Of a stretch of DNA of 64,000 bases, positions 1 to 9,802 are shown one piece after another. Source of the DNA: Scytalidium lignicola (lineage: Eukaryota; Ascomycota; Leotiomycetes). Position numbers and translations under genes: made by a program. The stretch covers positions 28,886 through 92,885 of the forward strand of contig NCSJ02000163.1 in NCBI GenBank assembly GCA_002812745.2, read 5' to 3'. Within the stretch, counting starts at the first letter, position 1. Every line of letters starts with the position of its first letter. The notes under the pieces are model-generated. The model was not told the origin of the DNA, did no database searches, and saw only the letters and a list, made by a program, of their open reading frames with translations.

Positions 1-105
1 CCAAGCTATCTGGCTGGGTGGTCTCCTCAGTCATCCTCAGAAATATTATATCTGAAAGTAGAGCGTTCTTTTCCATTTTCTCACGGCCAACCTCGCCCAA
101 AAATA

Positions 106-1693
106 ATGTCGTTGCTATACGCCAATTCCACCACACCATGGCTAGATACGGGCGACAATGCTTGGCAGTTGACTGCCGCCTCCCTGGTTGCGCTCCAGAG
201 TGTACCGGGTCTCGTGGTGCTGTACGTATTAATCAATTGGCGCTCTTATTAATGGATTTTTAATTTTCTATAGCTATGCTGGCATTATGCGCAGTAAATG
301 GGCAATCAACAGCGCGTTTATGGCGCTCTATGGCTTTTCCGCTACCTTAATATGTTGGGTCCTATGGGCTTACAAAGTCGGGTTTGGCATCTACATGTTA
401 CCATTCGCAGGCCGGCCGGGTCCAGTGGTTACGATAGGGAAGGAACTCAGTCAGTCCTATTTGCCTTCAGCCGGTGTCTATCAAAATTTCCCCCTCGCGA
501 CCATGATCTATTTCCAGTTCGTTTTCGCTGGCATCACCATAGTCATTTTGGCAGGTGCATTGCTAGGTCGCATGAATTTTACCGCATGGATGCTCTTTGT
601 ACCTTTGTGGATCACCTTCTCATACTGCATTGGAGCTTACAGTCTTTGGGGAGGTGGGTTTCTCTTCCAAAGAGGTGTTATCGATTATTCTGGAGGTTAT
701 GTCATCCATTTGTCAAGTGGAACTGCAGGTTTTGTAGCCGCAAACTGGCTAGGTCCACGTCTGCCTGAGGACCGCGCTGATTCTCGCCCAAATAATATCC
801 TGTGTGTTCTTATTGGCGCTGGAATCCTCTGGATAGGCTGGAACGGTTTCAACGGTGGCGATCCATATGCTGCCTCCGCTGACGCTGGTGTTGCCGTGTT
901 GAATACTAATGTCACCACTGCTATGAGCCTGCTTTGTTGGACCATCTGCGACATGATCTATTACAAGAAACCGTCTGTTCTAGGAGCAGTCCAAGGAATG
1001 ATCACTGGCCTTGTTGCTATTACCCCTGCAGCAGGTGTTGTAGCTGGCTGGGGAGCTATCTGCATCGGATTCGCCAGTGGCACGATTCCATGGGTGACTA
1101 TGAATATTATAGGCAAAAAAGTCGCATATTTCCAGAAGGTTGATGATGTATTGGGCATCTTCCATACTCACTGCATTGCTGGTTTTGTTGGAGGCTTTTC
1201 CGTTGGATTGTTCGCTACTGTTGAGGGATGTGCGGCCTTTGGTCTCACGAATGCGGGTGGTGCTATTGATGGTAATGGAAGACAAGTGTGGCTACAGTAA
1301 GAAGATAATTTTCTCATTCTGTATCGTGGTAATATTTCGTACTGACAAGTAATTCTTTTTAGGATCGTTGGTGCCTTATTTGTTATCGGTTGGAATATCG
1401 TTTGGACCTCTCTGATCATGTTATTCATCAAATACGTCTGCCGCATTCCCCTCCGCATGACTGAAGAAGAACTTCTCGCTGGTGATGATGCTGTCCATGG
1501 GGAAGCAGCTTATGTGTTGGGTCCTTGTGAGGCCCACCAGCATCCCATCACTGGCCACTACGCTGGCAAATCGGGGGCAACTGGTGAACTAGGATTGGGT
1601 GGAGTTACCATTGGACATGATCCCCATGATGCTGATCCTAAGGCACAAGGGCCAGATAAGAGTAGCGGGAGTGGAGAAATCAAGACCGATTGA
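106..1693 (+). CDS. mep2: Ammonium transporter, MEP/AMT family
   Basis: Membrane permease that takes up ammonium across the plasma membrane. Three exons join to 489 aa: 106-221, 274-1296 and 1363-1693. The first splice restores the family motif PGLVVLYAGIM and the second restores VWLQIVGALF. Family signatures are GDNAWQL near the N-terminus, [10 protein letters not shown] with the first pore histidine (His184), and [14 protein letters not shown] with the second twin histidine (His338). Keeping a histidine at the first position is like yeast Mep2 and Aspergillus MeaA, and unlike Mep1/Mep3, which carry Glu there. The cytoplasmic tail starts after the last membrane helix at [20 protein letters not shown], which is typical of fungal Mep proteins. 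The promoter lies almost entirely outside the window. Such genes are usually under nitrogen-catabolite (GATA factor) control; that is family knowledge, not seen here. The Mep2-versus-Mep1 subclass is an inference. Confidence 0.93.
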
Positions 1694-2640
1694 TTTTGGA
1701 GGTTCTTTATTGGCGCATTGCATTATTGGCATTGCTTGACGTGCGGTATATACATAACTCATAGTATTGTGCAAGGGGAGCGAAATTGAGGATTGTCATT
1801 ATTTTGGATACCAATATTAGTTAGCCATTTAATTTTGTAGAAAAGCATACCGACTATCTTCTAATATATCTCTCTCTGTTATATTTGCACTGACTATGTA
1901 TTTTAAAGCTCTCCATCTATTCTAGATTCAATTCGCTGACTGTGAACTGCTTTATGCCTTAACATATAAGGCATCTATTGAAACCAGGTCCGAACGCACT
2001 TTATGTCCGACATCCGACATCCGACACTTCTCCGCCGCATCCCAAGCTCACAGCCTCACTGACAAGTGATTTCCAACTGCCCGTCGGAGTAATACACACG
2101 TTTTGCCCGCAAGGCTGTGGAACCGCCGTGACGTGGACTGAGGCTTTTAAAGTCAGCCTACCTCCATAATGCATTGAGGCAGACTGAAAGAAATGCATTC
2201 CATTGGCTCGAAGGCACATATAGGTGGGTAGTCGAACGACAATGTTTGGTACCGTAGGTGAACTTCCCGTCCCACAGATTGAGAGAGGGGTTGGTTATAT
2301 AAAGTAGAGAAGTGTAAGGTAAAGCTGTTTTTGTTCTTGAATCCTTTTATCTCCGAGCACAGATCGGACCTGGTCTAGATTAGGTTTCTCGTGTCGATAA
2401 CTCTTCTTTTCAAGCTCGATCAATGAGTTTTGGGGTAACCTACACCCATATAAGACAAGTTTCCATTGATAAAAGTATTGCTCGTGGTGTGACTACGCGA
2501 GTTAATTATCAATTTCATTTAGAGTTTTAGAATATCTGTTGTGTTTTGTATCCATCTATTATCTACACCAGACACACACAACTCGAAAATCAAACATCTT
2601 CCACCCCATCTATTCGTCGTGATAATCCAAAAGGGAAAAA
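1694..2640. other. Intergenic, with TATA-like box at 2296-2304
   Basis: This stretch holds the 3' flank of the ammonium transporter and the upstream region of the small gene at 2641. A TATATAAAG box sits at 2296-2304. If it is used, the 5' leader would be about 300 nt long. The bases just before the start at 2641 are A-rich, as is usual in fungi. I see no other gene. Confidence 0.5.
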
Positions 2641-3033
2641 ATGTGTCGCCGTAACAGAAATTCATACTACGGGAACCGTTCGCGTGGGTGTGGCAGAAGT
2701 CCGAATTACCAGAACAGAAACGGTCTTATTGACAATATAATCACTGCGCTGGTATCTCGACAGCAACAACAACAACAACAACAAGGATATTATGGCGGAC
2801 AACAACGAGGAAATGGGTTTGCAATTGGCAATATGCAGAGAGGAGTTACTACTGGCGGTGGTGGATACTATCCTGGAAATGGATATAGCAATGTGCAGAG
2901 AGCTCCTGCCGCTGGATATTATCAAGGAAGTGAGAAAAGAGATGAGAAGTGGGAGGATTGGAATCAACATCAGGGTAGGAGGGATGGGGCTAATCCGCCT
3001 ACTTATGGAGATGTCATGGATAACAGGGCCTAA
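2641..3033 (+). CDS. Small Gln/Gly/Tyr-rich protein with PPxY tail
   Basis: Single-exon gene for 130 aa. I do not recognise the family. The protein starts with an Arg/Asn/Tyr/Cys-rich stretch (MCRRNRNSYYG), has a run of eight glutamines encoded by nearly pure CAA repeats around 2764-2782, and then a Gly/Tyr/Asn-rich low-complexity middle (GGGGYYPGNGY). The C-terminal tail is charged and ends with NPPTYGDVMDNRA. PPTY fits the PPxY consensus bound by WW domains, for example those of Rsp5/Nedd4-type ubiquitin ligases; that is a family-level expectation, not evidence of binding. No signal peptide or membrane segment is obvious. The composition resembles prion-like or RNA-granule proteins. The gene call rests on an open frame from ATG, biased composition and an upstream TATA-like box; no intron is needed. 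Confidence 0.6.
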   Translation: MCRRNRNSYYGNRSRGCGRSPNYQNRNGLIDNIITALVSRQQQQQQQQGYYGGQQRGNGFAIGNMQRGVTTGGGGYYPGNGYSNVQRAPAAGYYQGSEKRDEKWEDWNQHQGRRDGANPPTYGDVMDNRA

Positions 3034-3315
3034 GGTTGATATGGAATATATGAAGTTTGATCTTTGAGTTGGATTTACTGGATGAGGCTTCTAGGGCCTT
3101 TTGTTTTGTTAATGTGACTGGCTTTGACCTTTTTTNATATAAAAAAAAAGGGAAATATGACCTTACGCTCAATATATGAATTTAATATAGTAAGGACACT
3201 CTCGTGGAATAAGGACATCACGCCTGCATCGAGTCTCGATGCCCGGATCTTTTCTACACATGTTCAGTGAAATTAGTGCAGTGTTATTCCTGTTCTACAT
3301 TAACTCTAAATTGAT
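3034..3315. other. Convergent 3' flanks
   Basis: Short space between the stop codons of the 2641 gene and the minus-strand acylphosphatase. It contains an N at 3136 between a T run and an A run, and is otherwise plain AT-rich 3' flank. Confidence 0.5.
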
Positions 3316-3960
3316 CTATATCAAAACAGCGAAAGTTGATTCTCCTTCAACCAAGTCAATTTCATTCTTTTCCAGCTTTACAACATGCGCATGTGTCGGT
3401 CCGTTATCGATATCTTTTAGAAACTTTTTGAGTTCGTTCTCGTTGCCTTGAGCTTCGCCTTCTACCTGCATATAATTTATCAGCTGAGCAGCTCAACGCT
3501 GGAAAAGCGCCACTGTAAAATTAACAAACGGAACATGGTATAAACGCTGGGACCGTACTTTGCCGTTGCGAGTATTCTTGACCCACCCTGTGAGGTGGTA
3601 TTCTAAGGCCCGTTTCCTAGTGAAATATCTTCCTGAGTGTTAGATAATGTCTAGTTATACAATTATAACAAGTCCTTTTTCAGTTCTCATTGGGCTTTCA
3701 TTCGGCTACTTCAAGGCCAAAGGGAACGAGGGCGATAAATACCGAAAACCAACACCTAGTTTGAGATTAGCGAATCAATGGAAACTACAGACATGTAATA
3801 CTAAATGAGATATCTTTAAATAAGGGGCATTATCCTGATTCTCACCTTGTACTGAGCCGTGAACACGAAAGAAGACCTGAGAACAACGTCAGAACGGAGA
3901 TCATCCCAAGATGATAATTTCCAGCTCAAAATGATGATGATTTCTTACCCGTTTATTCAT
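3316..3960 (-). CDS. Acylphosphatase, five exons
   Basis: Small cytosolic enzyme that hydrolyses acyl-phosphate bonds (carboxyl phosphates such as 1,3-bisphosphoglycerate). No long single frame shows it; it must be spliced. Exons on the minus strand are 3960-3949, 3876-3846, 3755-3743, 3628-3559 and 3465-3316, giving 276 nt and 91 aa, the usual length of the family. The spliced protein begins MNKRVFFRVHGSVQGVGFRY and continues with the second signature GWVKNTRNGKVEGEAQG. The phosphate-binding Arg (GVGFR, Arg19) and catalytic Asn (WVKN, Asn37) are present. All four introns have GT donors and AG acceptors. Exon 3 is only 13 nt long and encodes the heart of the active-site loop. The match to both family signatures at the right spacing makes the call firm. 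The exact acceptor of exon 4 (after GGAAG) was chosen because it is the one that keeps the frame. Confidence 0.88.
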
Positions 3961-5239
3961 CTTTCACAAGGCTTATTTTCTTTCACAGTTGATTGTTATT
4001 GAAAGCCTTTGACCCTCTGTGGGCAAATACTTGAAAGCATCTGAACAGAACACTCTGGGTCTGAGGTGGACCCCATCGTCATGCTGTACATCTATCGGTG
4101 GGGGAAGGCCGGCAGAATCGACCAAATTGGGAGGCGGTCTAAATGAACCGTTCCAACCACATCCAACTTCTTCCTAGTTATGCTCTTTCAGATTTGAAAT
4201 GGATACTAATCTAATGGATCGTCCATCAATTGATGCAAATGCTAAATGTTTTTGTGTATAGATTGTTCTCTATTACTTTAGTACAACTTACAACTTACAA
4301 GCTTCTGTGAATTTGATGAAGTGGACTATTAAGATCCTTTGTCAAAAATCCCTCAATACTACTGTAACGGGGCTTCTCTGTGATTTGATTAGGCAGGTGT
4401 CAGCCGACAGTTTGAGAAGGCATCAAATGAGGAGATTGATAATTATTGGAGCTTCTTGAGAGTTGAGAATCTCTTTTAGGGAAGCTGCATCTATGACCGG
4501 GGGTGCTTACATGGGCGTATTCTGTATGGGTATGGGCAGGGATACTGCCATTCGCTTAAAAACAAAGACATGGATCTAGATGCGCTAGCCCCCGATTCAT
4601 GCGCATACGTTTGGAGCTTTGCCAGTCGGAAACAAACATCAACGTTTGGCATTGCGGCAGAGTGCAGGACGGCGTGAACCAATGCTCGATATTGGAGCAT
4701 ATAGCAAATGGTGAGGTGACTCATGCAGGTCGGTTGACTGCTGGAAGAATTCTCAATCGACGATCTACCAACCTCTAGGCAGCTACGGTACTCTATCCCA
4801 TGTGATCGATCTATCATACCAGTCCTTCAAGATTTTCTCAGACTATGTTATATGGATCTTCGAAGCATCAAGGGCTGCACGGCAATCGATTACGTCGATG
4901 CACACATTCTTCTGCCATCCCCTGCCCGGGTTGGGGATTTGGTTGGATACTGTACATGCACCGGTGTCCTTGCGTCCATGGACTTAGTGTGGTAAGGGGC
5001 CCGACAGCCTGATCGAGAACTGGCGCCTAGTTGCCTTACAACTTGGTTTGACTTGAGGCACAGTACCTCTATCTATATATTGAAACCAACGCTCCTATAA
5101 AGTTAAGTATTCTCATTCTTAGTCTCATTCTCATAATCGCCATTCTCCAACTTCTCTCTTCTATACGACCTGTTTCTTTTGACTTTCACACGATTAGTTT
5201 GGCCAAGGAAACTTGCCACTCTCTTGTTACATATTCAAT
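3961..5239. other. Intergenic, shared upstream region
   Basis: Upstream region of two divergent genes, the acylphosphatase (minus) and the AAA ATPase (plus). A TATA-like CTATATATTG lies near 5072-5081, and a C/T-rich stretch with several TCTCATTCTC-like repeats lies at about 5108-5170, typical of fungal core promoters. No coding signal stands out on either strand. Confidence 0.45.
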
Positions 5240-6904
5240 ATGGACACTAAGATCTCCCGGCCATTGTCTGCTAATGACCGTACGGAAAGTCTCCTGCTCG
5301 GAGCAAGAGAGCATTTCGGTGGGCCAAGAACCTCTACCGAGCTGATCTTCCTCGAACTTCTTAAGGAAGCTTATCCTGAATGTAAGGTTGTCTGCACTCT
5401 AGCGTCGAAGTGCGACCTCCTGGGTTACTCTGCAGCTGGCTATGCCACGGCAGAGATTGATCTGGACCAATCCATCGACATCACCCGATCATACAAGGAG
5501 CCAGGAGCACGTCTGAAAAAGGAACCTGGCGTCTTGAACAACCATGTCCGATTTGGCAAATGGAAATACATTTGGCAGGATTTTGAGTTTGCCGTCTATG
5601 AAGTCGAATATACTCCTGACTTCCGCCATCCCGTGAGGCTCTTCTTTCTGCTTGAACAATCCTCTCCGGCAGCTAATGAAGAAGGAGTATCTACAATAGA
5701 CCAGTTACTCCTGGCAGCTGGTGCCTGGAGCTCGGAGCTGCACGAAGAAATCTATGTTTTCGACGATGCATACTGGACTAAAGATCGTGAGTTGTGGGAG
5801 AGCGTCCAGGGTTCCTCCTGGGATAATGTTATCCTCAACCCCGAGATGAAAAACAACCTCATGACCGATGTCAACAGTTTCTTCGATAATCAAAAGCTCT
5901 ACAAAAAGCTAGCAGTCCCCTGGAAGCGTGGTTTAATCTTCCATGGCATCCCCGGAAATGGAAAGACTTTGTCCATCAAAGCAATCATTAACGCCCTTCA
6001 GGCACGCGAAGAGCCCGTCCCTTCTCTCTATGTGAAATCTTTCGACAACTGCAAAGGCAAGAAATTCTCTATCCGGGAAATCTTCAAAAAGGCACGCATC
6101 ATGGCACCATGCTTGCTTATCTTCGAAGATATCGATAGTCTCGTGGAAGAAAAGACACGCAGCTATTTCCTGAACGAAGTGGATGGCCTCGAGTCTAACG
6201 AAGGTATCCTAATGATCGGTTCCACCAACCATCTGAATCATCTCGATCCAGCTATCTCCAAACGTCCCAGCCGCTTTGATCGGAAATACCATTTTAAACT
6301 TCCAAACGAAGATGAAAGAGCCGCCTATGTGCGTTTCTGGCAAAGCAAGCTGGATGGGAGTGACATGGTTAGTTTCCCCGATGAGGTTGTGGACGTGGTG
6401 GCCAAGTGGACGGAAGGTTTCAGCTTTGCTTATCTGAAGGAGTTGTTTGTCATTACGCTTCTTACTATTGCAAGGGGCGGTGAAGTTGGAGATGACACTG
6501 CTGCAGAGGATAATGCACAGAGCGAGAGTGGATCTTCAACCGACGGCACTGTTGTCATTTCCAACGAAGATGCGCAGGAAGCTGCAAAAGCTGACAAGAT
6601 AGATGAAACCAAGCAGCAAAATCCTTCTCTTCCAGCTAAGGATGGTGAAAAGATAGGTGAAGGTGCTCCTGCAACTCCCACCCCTCCGGCGAAGAAACGA
6701 ACCGTTCCAGTGGTTCCTATCCCAGAGCACATCCAAGATAATATTATATTGAAGATTATCCACCGCCAGACTAAATCGCTTCTTGAGGAGATGGATAATA
6801 CGAAGGAGGATGATTGGCCATCTGATAAGAGGAGGGGAATTGGGTTTGCTGATCCAAATATGATGCTATACGAGCAGATGAAACGGATGGCTAGCTGTGA
6901 TTAA
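5240..6904 (+). CDS. AAA-type ATPase, orphan fungal family
   Basis: Intronless gene for 554 aa. The first in-frame ATG (5240, MDTKISRP) is used. The N-terminal 220 residues are a family-specific domain I cannot name. The AAA module follows: Walker A GIPGNGKT near residues 236-243, Walker B CLLIFEDIDSLV near 290, a sensor region GSTNHLNHLD near 326, and an arginine-finger-like RPSRFDRK near 341. The C-terminal part has an acidic, Ser/Glu-rich and then Pro/Lys-rich low-complexity linker (about residues 415-500), followed by a short charged tail. This layout matches the many fungal AAA core-domain proteins of unknown role; it lacks the Bcs1 N-terminal signature. The substrate and location are unknown. 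Confidence 0.85.
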   Translation: MDTKISRPLSANDRTESLLLGAREHFGGPRTSTELIFLELLKEAYPECKVVCTLASKCDLLGYSAAGYATAEIDLDQSIDITRSYKEPGARLKKEPGVLNNHVRFGKWKYIWQDFEFAVYEVEYTPDFRHPVRLFFLLEQSSPAANEEGVSTIDQLLLAAGAWSSELHEEIYVFDDAYWTKDRELWESVQGSSWDNVILNPEMKNNLMTDVNSFFDNQKLYKKLAVPWKRGLIFHGIPGNGKTLSIKAIINALQAREEPVPSLYVKSFDNCKGKKFSIREIFKKARIMAPCLLIFEDIDSLVEEKTRSYFLNEVDGLESNEGILMIGSTNHLNHLDPAISKRPSRFDRKYHFKLPNEDERAAYVRFWQSKLDGSDMVSFPDEVVDVVAKWTEGFSFAYLKELFVITLLTIARGGEVGDDTAAEDNAQSESGSSTDGTVVISNEDAQEAAKADKIDETKQQNPSLPAKDGEKIGEGAPATPTPPAKKRTVPVVPIPEHIQDNIILKIIHRQTKSLLEEMDNTKEDDWPSDKRRGIGFADPNMMLYEQMKRMASCD

Positions 6905-8574
6905 AGTTCCTGCTTCTAACACATGAAAGGTTATAGTAATCCCTTTGAGAGTGAGCAGGCTTTTGTGCCAAGATTAACGATAGGAAAATGAATGGCAATT
7001 GAAAAGACTAAAATCGGAATTGATAGTTGAATTTTATTATCTACTTCGCAAATTTCCAAAGCCTTTCCACAAAAGAAGTATCGCATGATATTTTATCCAT
7101 CTTGTATATCATACCATTAAATTTTGGTATGAAGTCGGTCTCTTTGATAAATGAAGTTTCAGGAAATATTTTTTNGATCTAGGAATATGCTGGCCTCAAA
7201 TGTCATTAGTAAGACCAGGTAGTTTAAGGGAGGTGGGGGGAGAAAAGGTATCTGGTCTTTAAAAACAAAAACAATATCCAAATCTAAGTTTCTCAAAGCG
7301 CCCACTGTCATTAATCTAGGAAGCTTTGTTTTTAGCATGCCGACTAGTATTGGATGCTTTAATATTCATCATGATGTATGCAAGGGCCTTCTGACTGAGA
7401 TGTGACAGTACATGTGAATATCAGGTGGATGGATCTGATTGGAAGGAAACGTCAACAAGACTGATACTACCAGCATTAAGGAGGCCAGTAGTTGGCCCAC
7501 GTGCAAGAGTTCTCCCGTTGCCTTACAACATAACTTATTTAACCTTTTAAACTTTCTGCCTTGATCAACTCTTCGGCCTAGCCTATCAGATCTAACTATC
7601 AGACCTTAACAAGACCTCACCCACACCAGCCTATAAGCCTTGCCATTGCAACCCAGATTACTAGTGATGCACTCTGACTCGTTATATGGGGAAAGGAGGC
7701 ACGCTTTCTGATACCTCTCTTGTTAAGCTTGTTGAGCGCAAATAGATGTATATACATGCGACAATAGCAACGTTCATCAGGTCCAACAGGCCCAGCAAAG
7801 TGGAACACACACTTGAGGTTGATCCGCGCAAACCTCTTACACTATTCAATATCGCAAATTGAGCCAACGTGGACTATTTGAATGGCCCTCAAGTTGCTCC
7901 TGTAATGATTTCCTAGCCAAGAGGCGTTAGGTGTTGCACGTCCGCCCTCGTGATGGGGTTCAACCTGGAGAATGAGGATGAAGACAATGCTTTGGGAGTA
8001 TATCAAGATTAAAGAACAATTAACTTTGGCCGACGATCTGTTGAGGCGGGCGATATACAGTATGAGCAAATACCAAGTGCGTGTTGCGTTGCTGGAGGGG
8101 AAATGTTTTAGCCCTACACATTATTACCTCGCGATCCAGGTAGATCATCTTTATATTAGAAGTTCCCACCAACAGGCAAGTCACTTGAAAATGGACTCAG
8201 TTATCACCTAGCTAGACGGATGTAGGCTTGGATCCATAGCCTGGACCCCAGTTAAAGAAATTGATGGCGTGTTGCCGTCATCCTTTTGGTTCTGTCCCGT
8301 CTAGTCCATGTTCATGACCTCCATCTTTTCAATCAGCAGGTGTGCTGCGAAGGGTGATCCCAAGGTAGGCTCGAGACCATCTAGTGTCACATCTGCATAT
8401 AAGGCTAGAATTGCCTCTAGGAAGTTTATCAAGTTCTTTTTTTCTCAAGTCAATGTGCCTCAAGCAATAGCTTGAAGCAATTGCTTTTATATTTATTTAT
8501 TTTAAAATACCCTTGTTGAAATTCTAAGATATTTAGCCAAATATATGAAGATATATAAAGTGGCAACTGGGATA
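6905..8574. other. Intergenic, no gene seen
   Basis: About 1.7 kb of AT-rich DNA between the AAA ATPase and the UGDH relic. An N at 7175 follows a T run. Short open frames on both strands have no recognisable motifs and look like chance. I find nothing I can support as a gene. Confidence 0.4.
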
Positions 8575-9187
8575 ATGAACAAAAAATCCACCACCATAGT
8601 CGATATCGACGAAACCAGCGTCAAGATTTCAACTGCTCCTACTACACCAGTCTAATTTTAGCCCTATTCTGCAACCTTCACGATTACAAGATGAGCTTGA
8701 GAAGACTGTGAGAGATAAAATACAGAAGGTGAAGGGATCTTTGGATGCTGTATTAGAGACACTAACTAGAGTGAAGAATATGCTGTGTTGGAGCTGGATA
8801 TGTTGGTAATAACTCTTTGTTGGTTTTAATCCTGGACACTGCTGATTTGAACATCAGGGGGACCAACGGCCGCTATCATAGCTTACCAGAACCCCTCTTT
8901 AATTGTCACAGTAGTGGATCGAGACGTCAAACGGATCCAGCGATGGAACTCGAAGCATCTTCCAATTTATGAACCTGGGCTTACAGAGCTGCAAGAATGA
9001 GTCGACTACTAGCCAAACCATCACTGCCACAGGCGAAATTCTTGATTGGCCACGTATTACGTATCACCTTCAACAGCCAAAGTGGGTATTTGATGGACGG
9101 AATGTGGTTGATATTAAATTCATGAAAGGTCTTGGAGTAAGGGTTGAGGCGGTAGGAAAGGTCGGGTGGGGATTTAATGGACTTTGA
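8575..9187 (+). pseudogene. UDP-glucose 6-dehydrogenase relic, centre deleted
   Basis: UGDH oxidises UDP-glucose to UDP-glucuronate. Here only the two ends survive. Around 8785-8815 a Rossmann motif reads CCVGAGYVG after VKN, but one base is missing in the codon after VKN. An intron (donor GTAATA, acceptor ATCAG) follows, then GGPTAAIIAYQNPSL, TVVDRDVKRIQRWNS and LPIYEPGLTEL, the typical N-terminal NAD-binding half, which ends at a TGA at about 8998. In another frame come DWPRITYHLQQPKWVFDGRN and the last helix region GLGVRVEAVGKVGWGF, the extreme C-terminus, to the stop at 9187. Some 300 or more residues, including the catalytic cysteine region, are absent. Upstream, a possible start at 8575 runs into a TAA, and a Glu/Lys-rich N-terminal extension typical of fungal paralogues is readable in a shifted frame. 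At least three separate lesions make a working gene very unlikely. Confidence 0.8.
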
Positions 9188-9802
9188 ACTGTGAAATAGG
9201 GAGTATAATACCATTTTTATATATATATATATATATTTTTTTTCTTGTGAGAAATTTATTTCTCTTTGTTCTGGATTTAAGGAGAGTTTGGGAAATTCGC
9301 TGTTTTTTTCATCATTATATTGTATTGGATAGTTGATTGTTAGAATAGATCCCGGAGTGGAAGGAGGACAGTTTCCGTCACTGGCCGTTGCGTCTTGCCT
9401 TGTTGTTGATATTAAGGTTTGATTATTGATATTGTATGCATACATAAAGTGTTGGAGTGGAGGAATATTGATCTTCCTCTTTTGTTCAAAGTTCTGACTT
9501 AGAACTTCTGAGTTGATGAAGCGATCATCAGTTGGTGGATACTATGACTTGGAGTGGATCGACATGTTTCCATGACAGGTCCGTCTTCTATCTTATCGTA
9601 CTAACTTAATTGGACACTATCTAAATTCGAAAATGTTTTAAGCTATTATAAAATTGTTGTTAAGGTATATTCAAAAAATTTCATTTTTTAAATCTGAAAA
9701 CAACAATATAGACAAGGCACTAGATTGTAGACTATACATATATATACCATCCAATTACCAGACCTATCCCTCTCCCCAAGTATTTGACTTCTCTCGACCT
9801 GA
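9188..9802. other. Convergent 3' flanks with TA repeat
   Basis: Space between the UGDH relic and the stop codon of yvc1. It holds a (TA)n microsatellite at 9219-9236 flanked by T runs. No gene is seen. Confidence 0.45.
9219..9236. repeat. (TA)n microsatellite
   Basis: Perfect TA repeat between two T runs, just after the UGDH relic. Confidence 0.9.

Noticed and set aside
4491..4817. Minus-strand 108-codon frame with ATG
   Set aside because: No motif, irregular composition, no supporting splice or promoter context; it sits in a divergent promoter region and is probably chance.
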